A DNA stretch of 64,000 nt from Chitinophaga vietnamensis. GTDB lineage: Bacteria > Bacteroidota > Bacteroidia > Chitinophagales > Chitinophagaceae. Below the pieces are notes generated by a model, which ran no database searches, was not told where the DNA came from, and saw nothing but the letters and a program-made list of their open reading frames with translations. Location of the stretch: the NCBI RefSeq assembly GCF_902167635.1, contig NZ_CABHMS010000007.1:310001-374000 (forward strand). The letters are read 5' to 3'. Both the position numbers and the translations under genes were made by a program. Of the stretch, positions 1 to 9,909 are shown piece after piece. Positions within the stretch are counted from its first letter, which is position 1; each line of letters opens with the position of its first letter.

Positions 1-666
1 GATTTTTGAAATATTGGCATCGCCCAGGTTGAATGGCGTTCCTGCGAAGGCGATCATCTGCTCCAGGAATTGGGTCCATTTTGTTTTATCGGGCGCCACG
101 GCATTGTATGCGGTTTCCATAGGGCTATTCGCAAAAAGTTCAGGCTTCATTCCTTTAAACGCATTGTTTATCTGGGGCAACCAGCCATCACTCTTATAAG
201 TGGCAGAGATGATCACTAATTTCTTCAAACGTTTAGGGTTTTGTATTGCAAACTGGTAGGCCACTGCGCCGCCGAAACTATATCCTGCCACATCGGCGCT
301 GTCAATTTTCAGGTAGTCCATTACTTTTTCCACATCGCTGGCTAAAATAGCGTGCGATAATTTCCTGTCTGAAAACGGCGTATGCCCATGGCTTTGCATT
401 TCAATAGCAATCACCTTCCTGGATTTTGACAACTCCGGGATCAATTGGCCCCAGTTCGACTGGATGGTCATAAAAGCGCCATGCAATAAAACGATGGGGC
501 TGCCCTCGCCATATACTTCATAATACACTTTGATACCATTAACAGGTACGTAGCCGCTGCTGGAAGGCTTCGCCTGTTGTCCGTTTGACCGGGATACTGC
601 CAACACCATGATGGCAAACAGCAGCATTGATTTAAGGGGATTACATGCTTTGAATAAATTTTTCAT
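1..666 (-). CDS. Secreted alpha/beta hydrolase, 3' end outside window
   Basis: The frame runs from ATG at 666 off the left edge, giving the first 222 residues. A signal peptide is visible (basic start, hydrophobic core to about residue 25), so the protein is exported. The fold is recognisable: strand plus oxyanion HG in LLHGAFM near residue 62, and the nucleophile elbow GYSFGG with Ser130. The acid and His residues should lie partly beyond the edge. It resembles small bacterial alpha/beta-fold hydrolases; the substrate cannot be told. The next gene upstream on this strand, DUF3892, ends in its own terminator, so this looks like a separate unit. Function beyond hydrolase is unknown. Confidence 0.85.
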   Translation of the reverse strand, partial: MKNLFKACNPLKSMLLFAIMVLAVSRSNGQQAKPSSSGYVPVNGIKVYYEVYGEGSPIVLLHGAFMTIQSNWGQLIPELSKSRKVIAIEMQSHGHTPFSDRKLSHAILASDVEKVMDYLKIDSADVAGYSFGGAVAYQFAIQNPKRLKKLVIISATYKSDGWLPQINNAFKGMKPELFANSPMETAYNAVAPDKTKWTQFLEQMIAFAGTPFNLGDANISKI

Positions 667-781
667 AACCAGTTTGAGATTTTAGTTTGAGTGCTATTGA
701 CAATACAAAGATGAAATTAGTTTTAATACCTGGTGATGTGCAAAAATGCCAACTTAGGGGTGAATTATGGCAATTTGGTTG

Positions 782-819
782 AAAAACCCTGGAATACCTG
801 CTGGTCAGGCATTCCAGGG
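782..819 (-). terminator. Intrinsic terminator of the DUF3892 gene
   Basis: CCCTGGAAT at 787-795 pairs with ATTCCAGGG at 811-819, and CCTG/CAGG extend the stem inside with one mismatch. Read on the minus strand the stem is followed by a run of five T. It starts 13 bases after the DUF3892 stop codon. Confidence 0.75.
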
Positions 820-831
820 CTTCGCTTCAAA

Positions 832-1113
832 TCATGGGCATTCCGGGAGGTTCAACAGGTTATTCGGACTGTACCCGTCAGGAACTGTTTTGAGGTATTT
901 TCGTTGATGATGCACCGCAATGATAACGTCCACTTCTTTTTTATCAACCTCAACGTAAAATTGATATTTACCATCTTCTATTGTTTTGATGGCATCTTCT
1001 TCTGTCAATTCCCAACGGATCCTGTTGTCTATTCCACCGATATGGGAAATTCTCTCATGAGCGTTATAGAGGCTACTACGCTTCCTAACGCAGGTAACTT
1101 GATGTCTGGTCAT
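832..1113 (-). CDS. DUF3892 domain-containing small protein
   Basis: A 93-residue protein starting at ATG 1113. The N-terminal pattern (VTCVRKRS...HERISHIGG) and the C-terminal pattern (DGYSPNNLLNLPEC) match the DUF3892 family, small cytoplasmic proteins of unknown function. It has no signal peptide or membrane segment, and the length is normal for the family. It stands alone between the divergent sigma gene and a terminator. An overlapping plus-strand frame exists (733-1122), but only this strand reads as a known family. Confidence 0.8.
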   Translation of the reverse strand: MTRHQVTCVRKRSSLYNAHERISHIGGIDNRIRWELTEEDAIKTIEDGKYQFYVEVDKKEVDVIIAVHHQRKYLKTVPDGYSPNNLLNLPECP

Positions 1114-1296
1114 AATGAATGATTTATATTGAACAGCAAGATGGATTTTCGGGAGATAAATTATTTACGGAAATCCGCAGTCACTTCTGATTTCTCTCTG
1201 TAAGTCGCGCAGTCGGTTGATTTAAATAGTATATTTGTTAATAAGACAATTATATTTATGCATTTGAACTTTTGCATAATCTGATATTTTATTTTC

Positions 1297-1863
1297 ATGC
1301 GCGAAGATATCCCTGAACTGCAAAACAGAATATGTCGCGGTGATACACAGGCATTTAAAGAACTATACGACGGCTGCTGCGCATCATTGCTGCAGTTGGC
1401 CCTGGCGATCGTTCATAACAGGGAAATGGCGGAAGAAATAGTAGCCGATGTGTTTATTGCCGTATGGCGACAGCAAAAAAACATCCATCAGGTAAGTAAT
1501 CTGAAATGGTACCTCTATGCCGCTACCCGCAATATTGCGCTGAACTACCTCCGTAAATATGCACACAAGAAAACCTTGCATCTCGATGAAGCCTCTTTGC
1601 TGGAATATGAAATAAACCCGGAAATCCAACTGATCAGTAATGAAACGATGAGTCACATTAACATGGCCATCAATGAACTGCCGGCGCAATGCCGCCTCAT
1701 CTTCAAGCTCGTAAAAGAAGACGGGATGAAGTACCGGGAAGTAGCCGACCTGCTGAATATATCTATTAAAACCGTCGAAAACCAGGTAGGCATCGCCCTG
1801 AAAAAACTCACCAAAGTGAAAGCATTCCTCATCACGCCACTTCCCGGCCATCCACAATCCTGA
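1297..1863 (+). CDS. ECF RNA polymerase sigma factor, FecI-like
   Basis: This 188-residue sigma-70 family protein has only regions 2 (about residues 10-78) and 4 (about 126-178), as in ECF factors. Region 2 shows AEEIVADVFIAVWRQ, and region 4 has the helix-turn-helix MKYREVADLLNISIKTVENQ. It is followed 89 bases later by a FecR-like anti-sigma gene and then by SusC/SusD, the usual cell-surface signalling order in Bacteroidota. The inferred role is to transcribe the uptake cassette when the outer-membrane receptor signals. A TATATTTG at 1230-1237 fits a -7 box, but no -33 TTTG is at the right distance. Confidence 0.93.
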   Translation: MREDIPELQNRICRGDTQAFKELYDGCCASLLQLALAIVHNREMAEEIVADVFIAVWRQQKNIHQVSNLKWYLYAATRNIALNYLRKYAHKKTLHLDEASLLEYEINPEIQLISNETMSHINMAINELPAQCRLIFKLVKEDGMKYREVADLLNISIKTVENQVGIALKKLTKVKAFLITPLPGHPQS

Positions 1864-1871
1864 ACAAAAAA

Positions 1872-1891
1872 ATACCTCCTTTTGGGGGTAT
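1872..1891 (+). other. Short hairpin between sigma and fecR
   Basis: ATACCTCC (1872-1879) and GGGGGTAT (1884-1891) form an 8-bp stem with one G-T pair and a TTTT loop, 8 bases after the sigma stop. A pyrimidine-rich stretch follows, but no clean T-run. It may be a weak terminator or attenuator that lowers fecR expression relative to the sigma gene. Confidence 0.35.
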
Positions 1892-1952
1892 CTGCTCTTT
1901 CTTGTTGTCTTATATCCCCGGGCGCCTTTGTTCAATTATTTTCAATATTTCT

Positions 1953-2930
1953 ATGAGCAACGATCGAATCTGGATATTACTCGGCAAACAGCTCGCCGGC
2001 GATATATCAACCACTGAACTGGCTGAGCTGGAAGCATTGCTGAAAGATGATCCGGAGGCCGCGGCTGCGCAGGAGACAGCGGCCGCCATCTGGCACACGC
2101 CCATACAGGAAAGCGCAACGGACAGCAGTAAAGAACGTATATGGGACCTCGTGAGTATACAACTGCATTCACATCGCCCGATCATACGCAGGCTCGCAGC
2201 CGCCGCAGTGGCAGCAGTTATATTAGCAGCCGCATGGGCAGGATGGCAATATCTGCATCCGGCTGCCCCTGCATTACGGCAACTCAGCTCCTCCTCCGGC
2301 GGAAAGTCAAGGGTGGTGCTGGCCGACGGCTCAACAATATGGCTCAATTCCAATACGCAGATCTATTACAAACCCGAAGGCTTTGGCAAACAACACCGCG
2401 AAATAACGCTTAGCGGCGAAGCGTATTTCGACATTGCTAAAAGCGATGGCGCTCCCTTTATTATCCATACCGGCAAAGTAAGTATTCATGTGCTGGGCAC
2501 CACTTTTAATGTAAAAGCCTATGCCGGCGACAGCATCGTATCCACTACCCTGGTCCGTGGAAAAGTGACCGTATCATTCCTGGGAAAAACAGTGGTGCTG
2601 CATCCCGAAGAAAAAATAACCGTGCCCGTAGCCAGCCAGGAGCCTGTATTTCAGCAGGAGCGCCTGGAAAAAAACAGCAGCGGACAGCTGCCGGAAATAT
2701 CCTGGCTGGATAACAAACTGGTATTTGACAATGATAGTTTTTCCGGCCTGGCAAACAAAATGAGCCAATGGTACGGCGTTACTTTTCATTTCGGGTCCGC
2801 CCCCCTGCAGCAGCTGCGGTTTTCCGGGATTATCAATACAGAATCACTGGACGAAGCGCTGAAAATGTTACAGCTTTCACGTCCGTTCACTTACCGGATC
2901 GAAGGGAAAGATGTATACATCAGCAACTGA
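1953..2930 (+). CDS. FecR-family anti-sigma factor
   Basis: An inner-membrane anti-sigma regulator of 325 residues. ATG 1953 is chosen over an upstream TTG because the cytoplasmic anti-sigma helices begin there. An Ala-rich membrane helix lies at about residues 80-98. The periplasmic FecR domain follows (about 115-210, with VVLADGSTIWLNSNTQI, FGKQHREITLSGEAYFDI and GTTFNVKAY). The C-terminal DUF4974-type domain (about 253-325) is thought to contact the STN domain of the partner TonB receptor. The upstream sigma gene and the downstream SusC with an STN domain complete the three-part surface-signalling circuit. Confidence 0.93.
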   Translation: MSNDRIWILLGKQLAGDISTTELAELEALLKDDPEAAAAQETAAAIWHTPIQESATDSSKERIWDLVSIQLHSHRPIIRRLAAAAVAAVILAAAWAGWQYLHPAAPALRQLSSSSGGKSRVVLADGSTIWLNSNTQIYYKPEGFGKQHREITLSGEAYFDIAKSDGAPFIIHTGKVSIHVLGTTFNVKAYAGDSIVSTTLVRGKVTVSFLGKTVVLHPEEKITVPVASQEPVFQQERLEKNSSGQLPEISWLDNKLVFDNDSFSGLANKMSQWYGVTFHFGSAPLQQLRFSGIINTESLDEALKMLQLSRPFTYRIEGKDVYISN

Positions 2931-3025
2931 TATCGCATTCTTTATCTTTTTAAAATCAACATTATGACCTAGCAACATTACACACTCGCATACTACTTTC
3001 TTTCACCCTTTTATTATTCCATGTT

Positions 3026-6000
3026 ATGAAAACAACGTTCCTACGGGCTTTGAGTAAAGGCCTGTCAGGCAGGCTGCGCGGCCTTCTCGCGCTGGCCTGC
3101 CTATTCGCCGGCATCATGCCGGCATCCGCCGTTGCTGTTAACCAGGAAAAGATCAGCATCGCCCTGGAGAATGTCAGCATTAAAACAGCCCTGAAAACTA
3201 TCCAGCAAAAAACCCGTTACCGGCTCATCTATAACGATGATATATTGCCGGAAAAACCGCCGGTATCGCTTCATGCAGAAAATGCCACGGTAGAACAACT
3301 GCTCTCGCAAACCCTTGCCGGCACAACGCTGCATTACACTGTAATGGATAACAACGCCATTGTGATCGCAGCCGGAAATGTAAGCGCCGCCAAAATAAGC
3401 GGCACAGTGAAAAATGAGCGCGGCGAACCGCTTATAGGCGTATCCGTAAAAATAAAAGGCAGTAATATTGGCGCCGTCACCGATCAAAATGGCCATTTTG
3501 AAATCCAGGCCGCCACTGGCGCTACCCTGGTATTCAGTTATGTAGGTTATGAACAGATCGAAATCGTAAGCGCCACCGATCCCCTCAACGTTATACTGAA
3601 AGAAAGTGCCAGCGGTTTAAACGAAGTGGTGGTGGTAGGTTATGGCACGCAGAAGAAAACCTCTTCCACGGCAGCTGTGGCGGCGGTGCAGGGAAAAGAA
3701 CTGGCAAAGTCGCCGGTGACCAACATATCCAACTCGCTGGCAGGAAATGTTGCCGGTATCAGCATGCGACCTAATGGCGGACAACCAGGAAGAGATAATC
3801 CCGATATCCACATCAGGGGAATCGCCACTACCGGCAACAATGCGCCGCTCATTGTAGTAGATGGTATCATTCGTAATAACATCAACGAGATATCGCCCAA
3901 TGCCATTGCCTCCGTCACTATATTGAAAGATGCCGCTGCCGTTGCTCCTTATGGATTAGGAGGCGCCAACGGCGTAATTCTCATCACCACCAAACGCGGA
4001 CAAACAGGCATACCTTCGCTTTCGCTCAATATGTATAGCGGATGGCAAACGCCTACTTATTACCCCAAAATGCTGAACGCACAGGATTATATGCGCCTGC
4101 GCAATGAAGCATATATGAATGAAAATCCTGGCGGTACGCAACAACCTTTCTCAGAAGATCTCATCAAGAATTATGCAGCGCTGCATGCCAAAGATCCCGA
4201 CAAATACCCCATCAGCAATACGAAAGACCTGGTACGCATGCATGCCCCCACTCAGAATTATAACCTGCAATTAAGCGGCGGCACCAAAGTAGCACGATAC
4301 TATGCCAGCCTCGGTTTTCTTCAACAGGATGGTATGTTCAAGCCGGTGAACTATAAACGTTACGATTTTAATCTTAACATGGAAGTGAACGCAACAGCTA
4401 CCACCCTGGTAACTATGTCTGCCCTCGGCGCTTTCGAAAATACCAATAGCGTAGATGCCGCTACCACGCCGGGGCAGCTGTTCCGCAGTGCCTATAAATT
4501 AATCCCCATCACCAACCTTTATTACAGCAATGGCCTCTGGGGCGAGTTTGCAGGCAATTCTCCGGTAGGCATCCTGAATGCAGGTTACTCCCGTCGTAAT
4601 GCCACTTCCCTGCTCACCACACTTTCCGTGGAGCAACAACTGCCTTTCGTTAAAGGGCTGAGCATCAAGGGAACGTTCAGCTATGATCCCAACGACTATA
4701 TGGTGAAAGGATGGCATACGCCGTTTTATTTTTACTCACAAAATACAGCCACTAACCCTTACACCTATACGAAACAGATATCTACTTCGGAAGGCAGCGC
4801 TGCGCCGTATACCTGGCTCAACCAGGAGTATTCAAAAAACCAGTACTTTACCTACCAGGGATACCTCAACTACCACAATACCTTTGGTAAACACGACTTC
4901 ACCGGTTTGCTGGTAGCAGAAGCCCGCAAGAATGACTCCACCGGCTTTTCCGCCCGGCGCAACAATTTTGCTGTCAGCATTGATGAACTGGGCATGGGCA
5001 GCTCCAATAAAAATGATTTTGACAACAACGGTTCAACCATTACCGGCAGTCAACTTGGATTTGTATACCGCCTGGGTTACATCTACGATCACAAATATCT
5101 TTTTGAGGCCGCAGGCCGCTACGATGGCCATTACTACTTCGCTCCCGGCAAACGCTGGGGTTACTTCCCTGCCTTCTCTGCGGGATGGGTCATCTCCGAA
5201 GAAAACTTTATGGCTGATCATCACTCAGTGATCAACTATCTTAAACTACGGGGGTCCTGGGGCAAATCAGGCAATCTGGCCGGAACGGCCTTCCAATATC
5301 TGAACGGTTATAATTTATACGGCAATGCCTACGCCTTTGGCAACGGCAATATGGTGCAAGGCTCCAACACCACCCGTGAGCCTAATCCGAACATCACCTG
5401 GGAAATATCCACTAAAACAGATATAGGGTTGGATATCTCCTTATGGGATGGATTGCTCACATTGGAAGCGGATTATTTTCATGAAAGAAGGACCGGCATG
5501 CTGCTGCCGCCGGCAGTTACCGTGCCCGTGGAATATGGCCTGAATCTTTCCGATGAAAACCAGGGTATCATGGTAAACCGTGGTATTGAAGTTTCTGCCG
5601 GCACCCACTATCGATTCTCGAATGGCTTGCAACTGAATCTGAGCGGCAATTTCAGCTATGCCAAAAATAAAATGGTCCAGGTATTTGAAACCGCTGCCAC
5701 ACGTGATAATCCCAATCGCAGCAGAACCGGCAGGCCTATTGGCACGCAGTTCGGCTATCATGCACTGGGATTGTTTACCGAAGCAGACGATATCAACCAT
5801 GATGGCGTTATCGATGCCCAGGATGGATATAACGTTACCCAGTTTGGCGTGCTGCATCCGGGCGATATCAAATATGCAGACATCAGCGGGCCTAATGGCG
5901 TGCCGGATGGAAAAATAGATTCCTATGATGAAACAGTGATCGGTAACCCGGTGTACCCTGCCATCACCTATGGCTTCACGCCCAGCGTATCCTGGAAAGG

Positions 6001-6436
6001 TTTCGATCTCAGCTTGTTCTTCCAGGGATCTGCATTGGCCAGCATCAACATCCGCGGTTTCCAGACAGTGCCCTTTAATAACAATAACAGCAATTCTGCC
6101 TACGAATATTTTGATAACCACTGGACACCCAATACGCCTGATGCAAAGTATCCGCGTGCGAATCAATCGCCCTATGCCAACAATACCCAGAACTCTGATT
6201 TCTGGATGATGAAAACAGGTTATCTCCGTTTAAAAACGGCCGTACTGGGCTACACGCTGCCTGCATCCGTTTCCAAAGCATTGAAGATGCAGCGCCTCCG
6301 TTGTTACTTCTCCGGACAGAACCTCCTCACCTTCAGCAAAATGAAATTCATGGACCCGGAAGTAGGTTATACAGACCTGGAAACAGCCTATCCTAACCAG
6401 AAGGTATTTGTGTTTGGGCTAAATGTTACTTTTTAG
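3026..6436 (+). CDS. SusC/RagA TonB-linked outer membrane protein with STN domain
   Basis: A 1136-residue TonB-dependent transporter. Order: export signal (1-34), STN signalling domain (about 38-105), carboxypeptidase D regulatory-like domain (about 118-190), TonB-box/SusC signature VVVVGYGTQKK near 200, plug ending in DGI...ILKDAAAV...GVILITTKRG (about 235-330), then the barrel. The C-terminus ends in Phe (VFGLNVTF), as is usual for outer-membrane barrels. The STN domain is expected for receptors controlled by FecI/FecR. The SusD partner begins 24 bases downstream. The imported substrate is unknown; the only enzyme nearby is a carboxylesterase. ATG 3026 is preferred to ATG 3021, which is in another frame. 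Confidence 0.95.
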   Translation: MKTTFLRALSKGLSGRLRGLLALACLFAGIMPASAVAVNQEKISIALENVSIKTALKTIQQKTRYRLIYNDDILPEKPPVSLHAENATVEQLLSQTLAGTTLHYTVMDNNAIVIAAGNVSAAKISGTVKNERGEPLIGVSVKIKGSNIGAVTDQNGHFEIQAATGATLVFSYVGYEQIEIVSATDPLNVILKESASGLNEVVVVGYGTQKKTSSTAAVAAVQGKELAKSPVTNISNSLAGNVAGISMRPNGGQPGRDNPDIHIRGIATTGNNAPLIVVDGIIRNNINEISPNAIASVTILKDAAAVAPYGLGGANGVILITTKRGQTGIPSLSLNMYSGWQTPTYYPKMLNAQDYMRLRNEAYMNENPGGTQQPFSEDLIKNYAALHAKDPDKYPISNTKDLVRMHAPTQNYNLQLSGGTKVARYYASLGFLQQDGMFKPVNYKRYDFNLNMEVNATATTLVTMSALGAFENTNSVDAATTPGQLFRSAYKLIPITNLYYSNGLWGEFAGNSPVGILNAGYSRRNATSLLTTLSVEQQLPFVKGLSIKGTFSYDPNDYMVKGWHTPFYFYSQNTATNPYTYTKQISTSEGSAAPYTWLNQEYSKNQYFTYQGYLNYHNTFGKHDFTGLLVAEARKNDSTGFSARRNNFAVSIDELGMGSSNKNDFDNNGSTITGSQLGFVYRLGYIYDHKYLFEAAGRYDGHYYFAPGKRWGYFPAFSAGWVISEENFMADHHSVINYLKLRGSWGKSGNLAGTAFQYLNGYNLYGNAYAFGNGNMVQGSNTTREPNPNITWEISTKTDIGLDISLWDGLLTLEADYFHERRTGMLLPPAVTVPVEYGLNLSDENQGIMVNRGIEVSAGTHYRFSNGLQLNLSGNFSYAKNKMVQVFETAATRDNPNRSRTGRPIGTQFGYHALGLFTEADDINHDGVIDAQDGYNVTQFGVLHPGDIKYADISGPNGVPDGKIDSYDETVIGNPVYPAITYGFTPSVSWKGFDLSLFFQGSALASINIRGFQTVPFNNNNSNSAYEYFDNHWTPNTPDAKYPRANQSPYANNTQNSDFWMMKTGYLRLKTAVLGYTLPASVSKALKMQRLRCYFSGQNLLTFSKMKFMDPEVGYTDLETAYPNQKVFVFGLNVTF

Positions 6437-6460
6437 ATTCATCCTCTTAATTAAGTTACT

Positions 6461-8245
6461 ATGAAGCGATACATCTCTCTGTTGCCTGTTACCATACTGT
6501 TATTCAGTATCCTGTCGTGCCGGAAAGATTTCCTGGAAAATACCGATAAGACAAAACTCACTGACGCCATCCAATGGAGCAGTGAAGGAAATGCCGATCT
6601 TTTCCTCAACGATATTTACAGTGCTTTACCCAACTACTGGAATCAGCCGGAGAACCTGGACAATTTCACTGATGACAATGATGCCGGTTTTTATTATACT
6701 TCCTACAACTGGAAACAAGGCATTGTAGCCGCCTCCTCCAACGACTATACGGTATGGGGCGGCATCACCGGCTCCGCGGATCTCACCAACTGGACAAGCA
6801 CCTTCACCAACATCCGCAAATGCAATACTTTCATCACAGCCGTACGCAAAAACGCCGCTAACTTCTCACCGGAGTGGCTGCACAAACGGCTCGATGAAGC
6901 CCGCTTTATCCGCGCATTTTTTTACAGTGAGCTCTGGATGCACATCGGAGGTCTTCCCATTATTACCATCCCTGAAGAAAGGCGCACGATGGACAGTGCC
7001 GCCATATATATTCCCAGGAGCACCTTCGCAGAAACGGTAGATTTTATCACCACACAACTGGACTCCATCGTTAAAGACGGCTACCTCGCGCCGAAATACA
7101 ACCACGGCGATGTAAATGCCGGCAGGGCCACACTGGGCGCTGCACTGGCCTTAAAAGGCTGGGTGGAATTATACGCCGCCAGTCCTGCCTTCAACAATGC
7201 GCAGCCCGCCGCAGGCAACGATCCGCACCAGGTGGCCGGTTACAATAACTATGACGCCCAACGCTGGGCCAAAGCCGCCGCCACCTTCAAACAATTCATA
7301 GACCTCTATGGCAACGGCAAAGTATATGACCTGTTTCCCGACCCTTCCGCCATCTGGTACGAAGCCAATAAATACCATTCGGAAGTAGTCTGGGACCGCC
7401 AGGTGGTGGCCAATATCATGGGATCATCATTTGAACAATATGGCGGCCCGGTGTGGATCAATGGCGTCTACTACACCTGGGGCAACTACTGTCCTACGCA
7501 GGAACTGGTAGACCAGTTTTTCATGGCAAATGGAAAGCCCATCACCGATCCCGCTTCCGGCTATGATCCGCAACATCCCTACATAGGCCGTGAGAAACGC
7601 TTCTACGACTGGATCGTATACGACGGCGCACCTTATAAGATGGATTGGATGGACAAAGGCGATACGATATACACCCGCATTGATAAAGTACATCCTTCCA
7701 AAAACCAGATTGATTTCGGGACCGACGATGTAAGCAACACCGCCTACTATTTTAAAAAGAAGCTCAACCCGCTCGTACGGCCTGGTGGCGGCGCAGTGAG
7801 CGGCGCCAACTTCATCTACTACCGCTACGCCGAAGTATTGCTGGGTTATGCAGAAGCACAAAACGAAGCCGTAGGGCCCGACGCCACTGTATACAACGTC
7901 ATCAACCAGATCCGCAAAAGAGCAGCCCTTCCTGACCTCGCACCCGGACTATCACAGGCGGATATGCGGGCCGCTATCTACCAGGAAAGAAGAGTAGAAC
8001 TCTGTTTTGAAAATAAACGCTTCTATGATATCATCCGCTGGAAAACTGCCAATACCGTCATGAACGTGGATAAACATGGTATGAAGATATCGAACACCAT
8101 ACCCAACGATAATAGCGGCGTATGGAAATATGAGATCGTGCCGCTGAATCATCCGCATGTATTCACTTCAAAAATGTACCTGAACCCGGTACCACAGGAT
8201 GTAATAGACCGGAATCCAAGGATTGTGCAAAACCCGGGGTATTGA
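6461..8245 (+). CDS. SusD/RagB family nutrient-binding lipoprotein
   Basis: A 594-residue surface lipoprotein with a clear lipobox (ILSC, Cys20) followed by RKDFLE, typical of SusD proteins. Family landmarks include helical TPR-like segments, NTFITAVRKN, FIRAFFYSELWMHIGGLPI near 150, and the C-terminal region YYRYAEVLLGYAEAQNE...RRVELCFENKRFYDIIRW. It forms the lid over the SusC barrel and captures substrate for import. It is co-transcribed with SusC. Three GC-rich CCCGGG-type motifs lie at and just after the stop (8232-8266); they may form a terminator, but no T-run is present. Confidence 0.95.
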   Translation: MKRYISLLPVTILLFSILSCRKDFLENTDKTKLTDAIQWSSEGNADLFLNDIYSALPNYWNQPENLDNFTDDNDAGFYYTSYNWKQGIVAASSNDYTVWGGITGSADLTNWTSTFTNIRKCNTFITAVRKNAANFSPEWLHKRLDEARFIRAFFYSELWMHIGGLPIITIPEERRTMDSAAIYIPRSTFAETVDFITTQLDSIVKDGYLAPKYNHGDVNAGRATLGAALALKGWVELYAASPAFNNAQPAAGNDPHQVAGYNNYDAQRWAKAAATFKQFIDLYGNGKVYDLFPDPSAIWYEANKYHSEVVWDRQVVANIMGSSFEQYGGPVWINGVYYTWGNYCPTQELVDQFFMANGKPITDPASGYDPQHPYIGREKRFYDWIVYDGAPYKMDWMDKGDTIYTRIDKVHPSKNQIDFGTDDVSNTAYYFKKKLNPLVRPGGGAVSGANFIYYRYAEVLLGYAEAQNEAVGPDATVYNVINQIRKRAALPDLAPGLSQADMRAAIYQERRVELCFENKRFYDIIRWKTANTVMNVDKHGMKISNTIPNDNSGVWKYEIVPLNHPHVFTSKMYLNPVPQDVIDRNPRIVQNPGY

Positions 8246-8305
8246 ACCCGGGTTTCACCCGGGGGGCGATAAATACATTTCAAACCGATAATTAAGCCAA
8301 ACGAT

Positions 8306-9862
8306 ATGAAAAAATTATCACTGCTTGCCTTATTCGCGCTATTTTCCACAAGCGCTGTTGTTGCCCAACAACCGGCCCCTGTTAAAATTGAGGATGGCTT
8401 AGTGCAAGGAACATCTGAAGATGGATTAACTGTTTACAGAGGTATTCCTTTCGCCTCTCCTCCCATTGGCGATCTTCGCTGGCGTGCGCCACAGGCTGTG
8501 AAAAAATGGGACACCGTGCTACAGGCAAAGAAATTCGCACCTGGCCCCATACAAGGCTGGACGCCGCCTTCAGGGAAAAGCGAGGACTGCTTATACCTGA
8601 ATATATGGTCGCCTGCAAAATCTTCAAATGAACAGCTCCCTGTTCTAGTATGGATCCATGGTGGCGGTTTTAATGGAGACGCTACTTCTGATGTAAATTT
8701 CAGTGGTGAAAAATTAGCGAACAAAGGTGTGATATTGGTAAGCATCGCCTACCGTGTTGGTCAGCTTGGCTTTCTGGCACACCCTGAATTAAGTGCTGAA
8801 AATTCAAACCATGTTTCAGGAAATTATGGTTTGCTGGATATGATAGCAGGGCTTAAATGGGTCCAAAAAAATATTGCCGCATTTGGAGGTGATCCCGGTA
8901 AAGTAAGCATTTTCGGTGAATCAGCCGGCGGCGTCGCGGTGAGTATGCTATGTGCATCGCCACTTGCAAAAGGCTTGTTCCGGGGCGCCATCTCACAAAG
9001 TGGCGGCTCATTTGGACCACCAAGGATCACCACCTTTCCAGGTGAGAATTTAAAAAAATTACATGATGCCGAGAACGCAGGAGAAGCGCATGTAAGACAG
9101 GCAGGGTTTTCTTCGATCGCAGCGCTGAGAAAACTCGATGCGGATAAACTTCCTCCCATACACGGATTGGCATGGCCTGTTATTGACGGATGGGTAATAC
9201 CAGATGATCAATACAAATTATATGAAGCAGGTAAATACAATGATGTGGCGATCCTGATCGGCTACAACTCTGATGAAGGCGCGAGCTTTTCACCACCCAA
9301 AACGCCCGCAGCCTACATCGCCGCGGTAAAAACGCGTTATGGTAAATTTGCTGATGATCTGCTTAAATCTTATCCGGTGGATTCCACCATTGTTCCCAAA
9401 ACAGCCAGGGATTTAAGCCGTGATGCGGCATTTGGATGGCAAACCTGGACCTGGGCAACGCTGCAATCAAAGACCGGAAAATCAAAAGTGTTCTACTACT
9501 ACTTCGATCAACATCCCGATTATCCCGCCGGCTCTCCACACTATGGCGACGGATCACCGCACGCGCAAGATATTGCTTATGTCTTTCAACATCTCGATGC
9601 ATCAAATCCACAGACAAGCAAAAGCGATCTGGAAATATCTGATGCCATGGCAACTTACTGGACCAACTTTGCAAAGTATAATGATCCAAATGGTAGCGGT
9701 CTTCCCCGCTGGCCTCCATACAGCTATAAAAATCCTGTTGTGATGCACTTCCATCAAACTCCCCATACAGGCCCTGTGCCTGCTGAAAAATCGCTGAAAG
9801 TACTGGATGCCTATTTCAAATGGCGGCGTACGCCGGAAGGCGAAGCATGGGGCAAGCGGTAA
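8306..9862 (+). CDS. Secreted type-B carboxylesterase
   Basis: This 518-residue carboxylesterase/lipase of the type-B (cholinesterase-like) family has a signal peptide ending near AQQ (20-22). The catalytic triad is visible: Ser206 in GESAGG, Glu324 in NSDEGA and His419 in GSPHAQD. The oxyanion hole is WIHGGGF. It hydrolyses carboxylic esters, probably in the periplasm or at the surface. It follows SusD on the same strand by 60 bases, so it may be part of the uptake cassette and act on an esterified ligand; the GC-rich motifs between the genes could also separate it. All catalytic residues are present. Confidence 0.92.
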   Translation: MKKLSLLALFALFSTSAVVAQQPAPVKIEDGLVQGTSEDGLTVYRGIPFASPPIGDLRWRAPQAVKKWDTVLQAKKFAPGPIQGWTPPSGKSEDCLYLNIWSPAKSSNEQLPVLVWIHGGGFNGDATSDVNFSGEKLANKGVILVSIAYRVGQLGFLAHPELSAENSNHVSGNYGLLDMIAGLKWVQKNIAAFGGDPGKVSIFGESAGGVAVSMLCASPLAKGLFRGAISQSGGSFGPPRITTFPGENLKKLHDAENAGEAHVRQAGFSSIAALRKLDADKLPPIHGLAWPVIDGWVIPDDQYKLYEAGKYNDVAILIGYNSDEGASFSPPKTPAAYIAAVKTRYGKFADDLLKSYPVDSTIVPKTARDLSRDAAFGWQTWTWATLQSKTGKSKVFYYYFDQHPDYPAGSPHYGDGSPHAQDIAYVFQHLDASNPQTSKSDLEISDAMATYWTNFAKYNDPNGSGLPRWPPYSYKNPVVMHFHQTPHTGPVPAEKSLKVLDAYFKWRRTPEGEAWGKR

Positions 9863-9909
9863 TAAAAAATAATCTTACATTTGAGCGCCAGCGGAAATGC
9901 TAAAAGAAC

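Noticed and set aside
733-1122. Plus-strand open frame of 129 codons
   Set aside because: It overlaps the DUF3892 gene, a recognisable family on the other strand, and shows no family pattern.
5441-6166. Long minus-strand open frame opposite the SusC barrel
   Set aside because: It is antisense to a clear TonB-dependent receptor; composition explains the lack of stops.
8232-8266. GC-rich terminator after SusD
   Set aside because: Several CCCGGG motifs could pair, but there is no single good stem or T-run, so it was not listed as a terminator.
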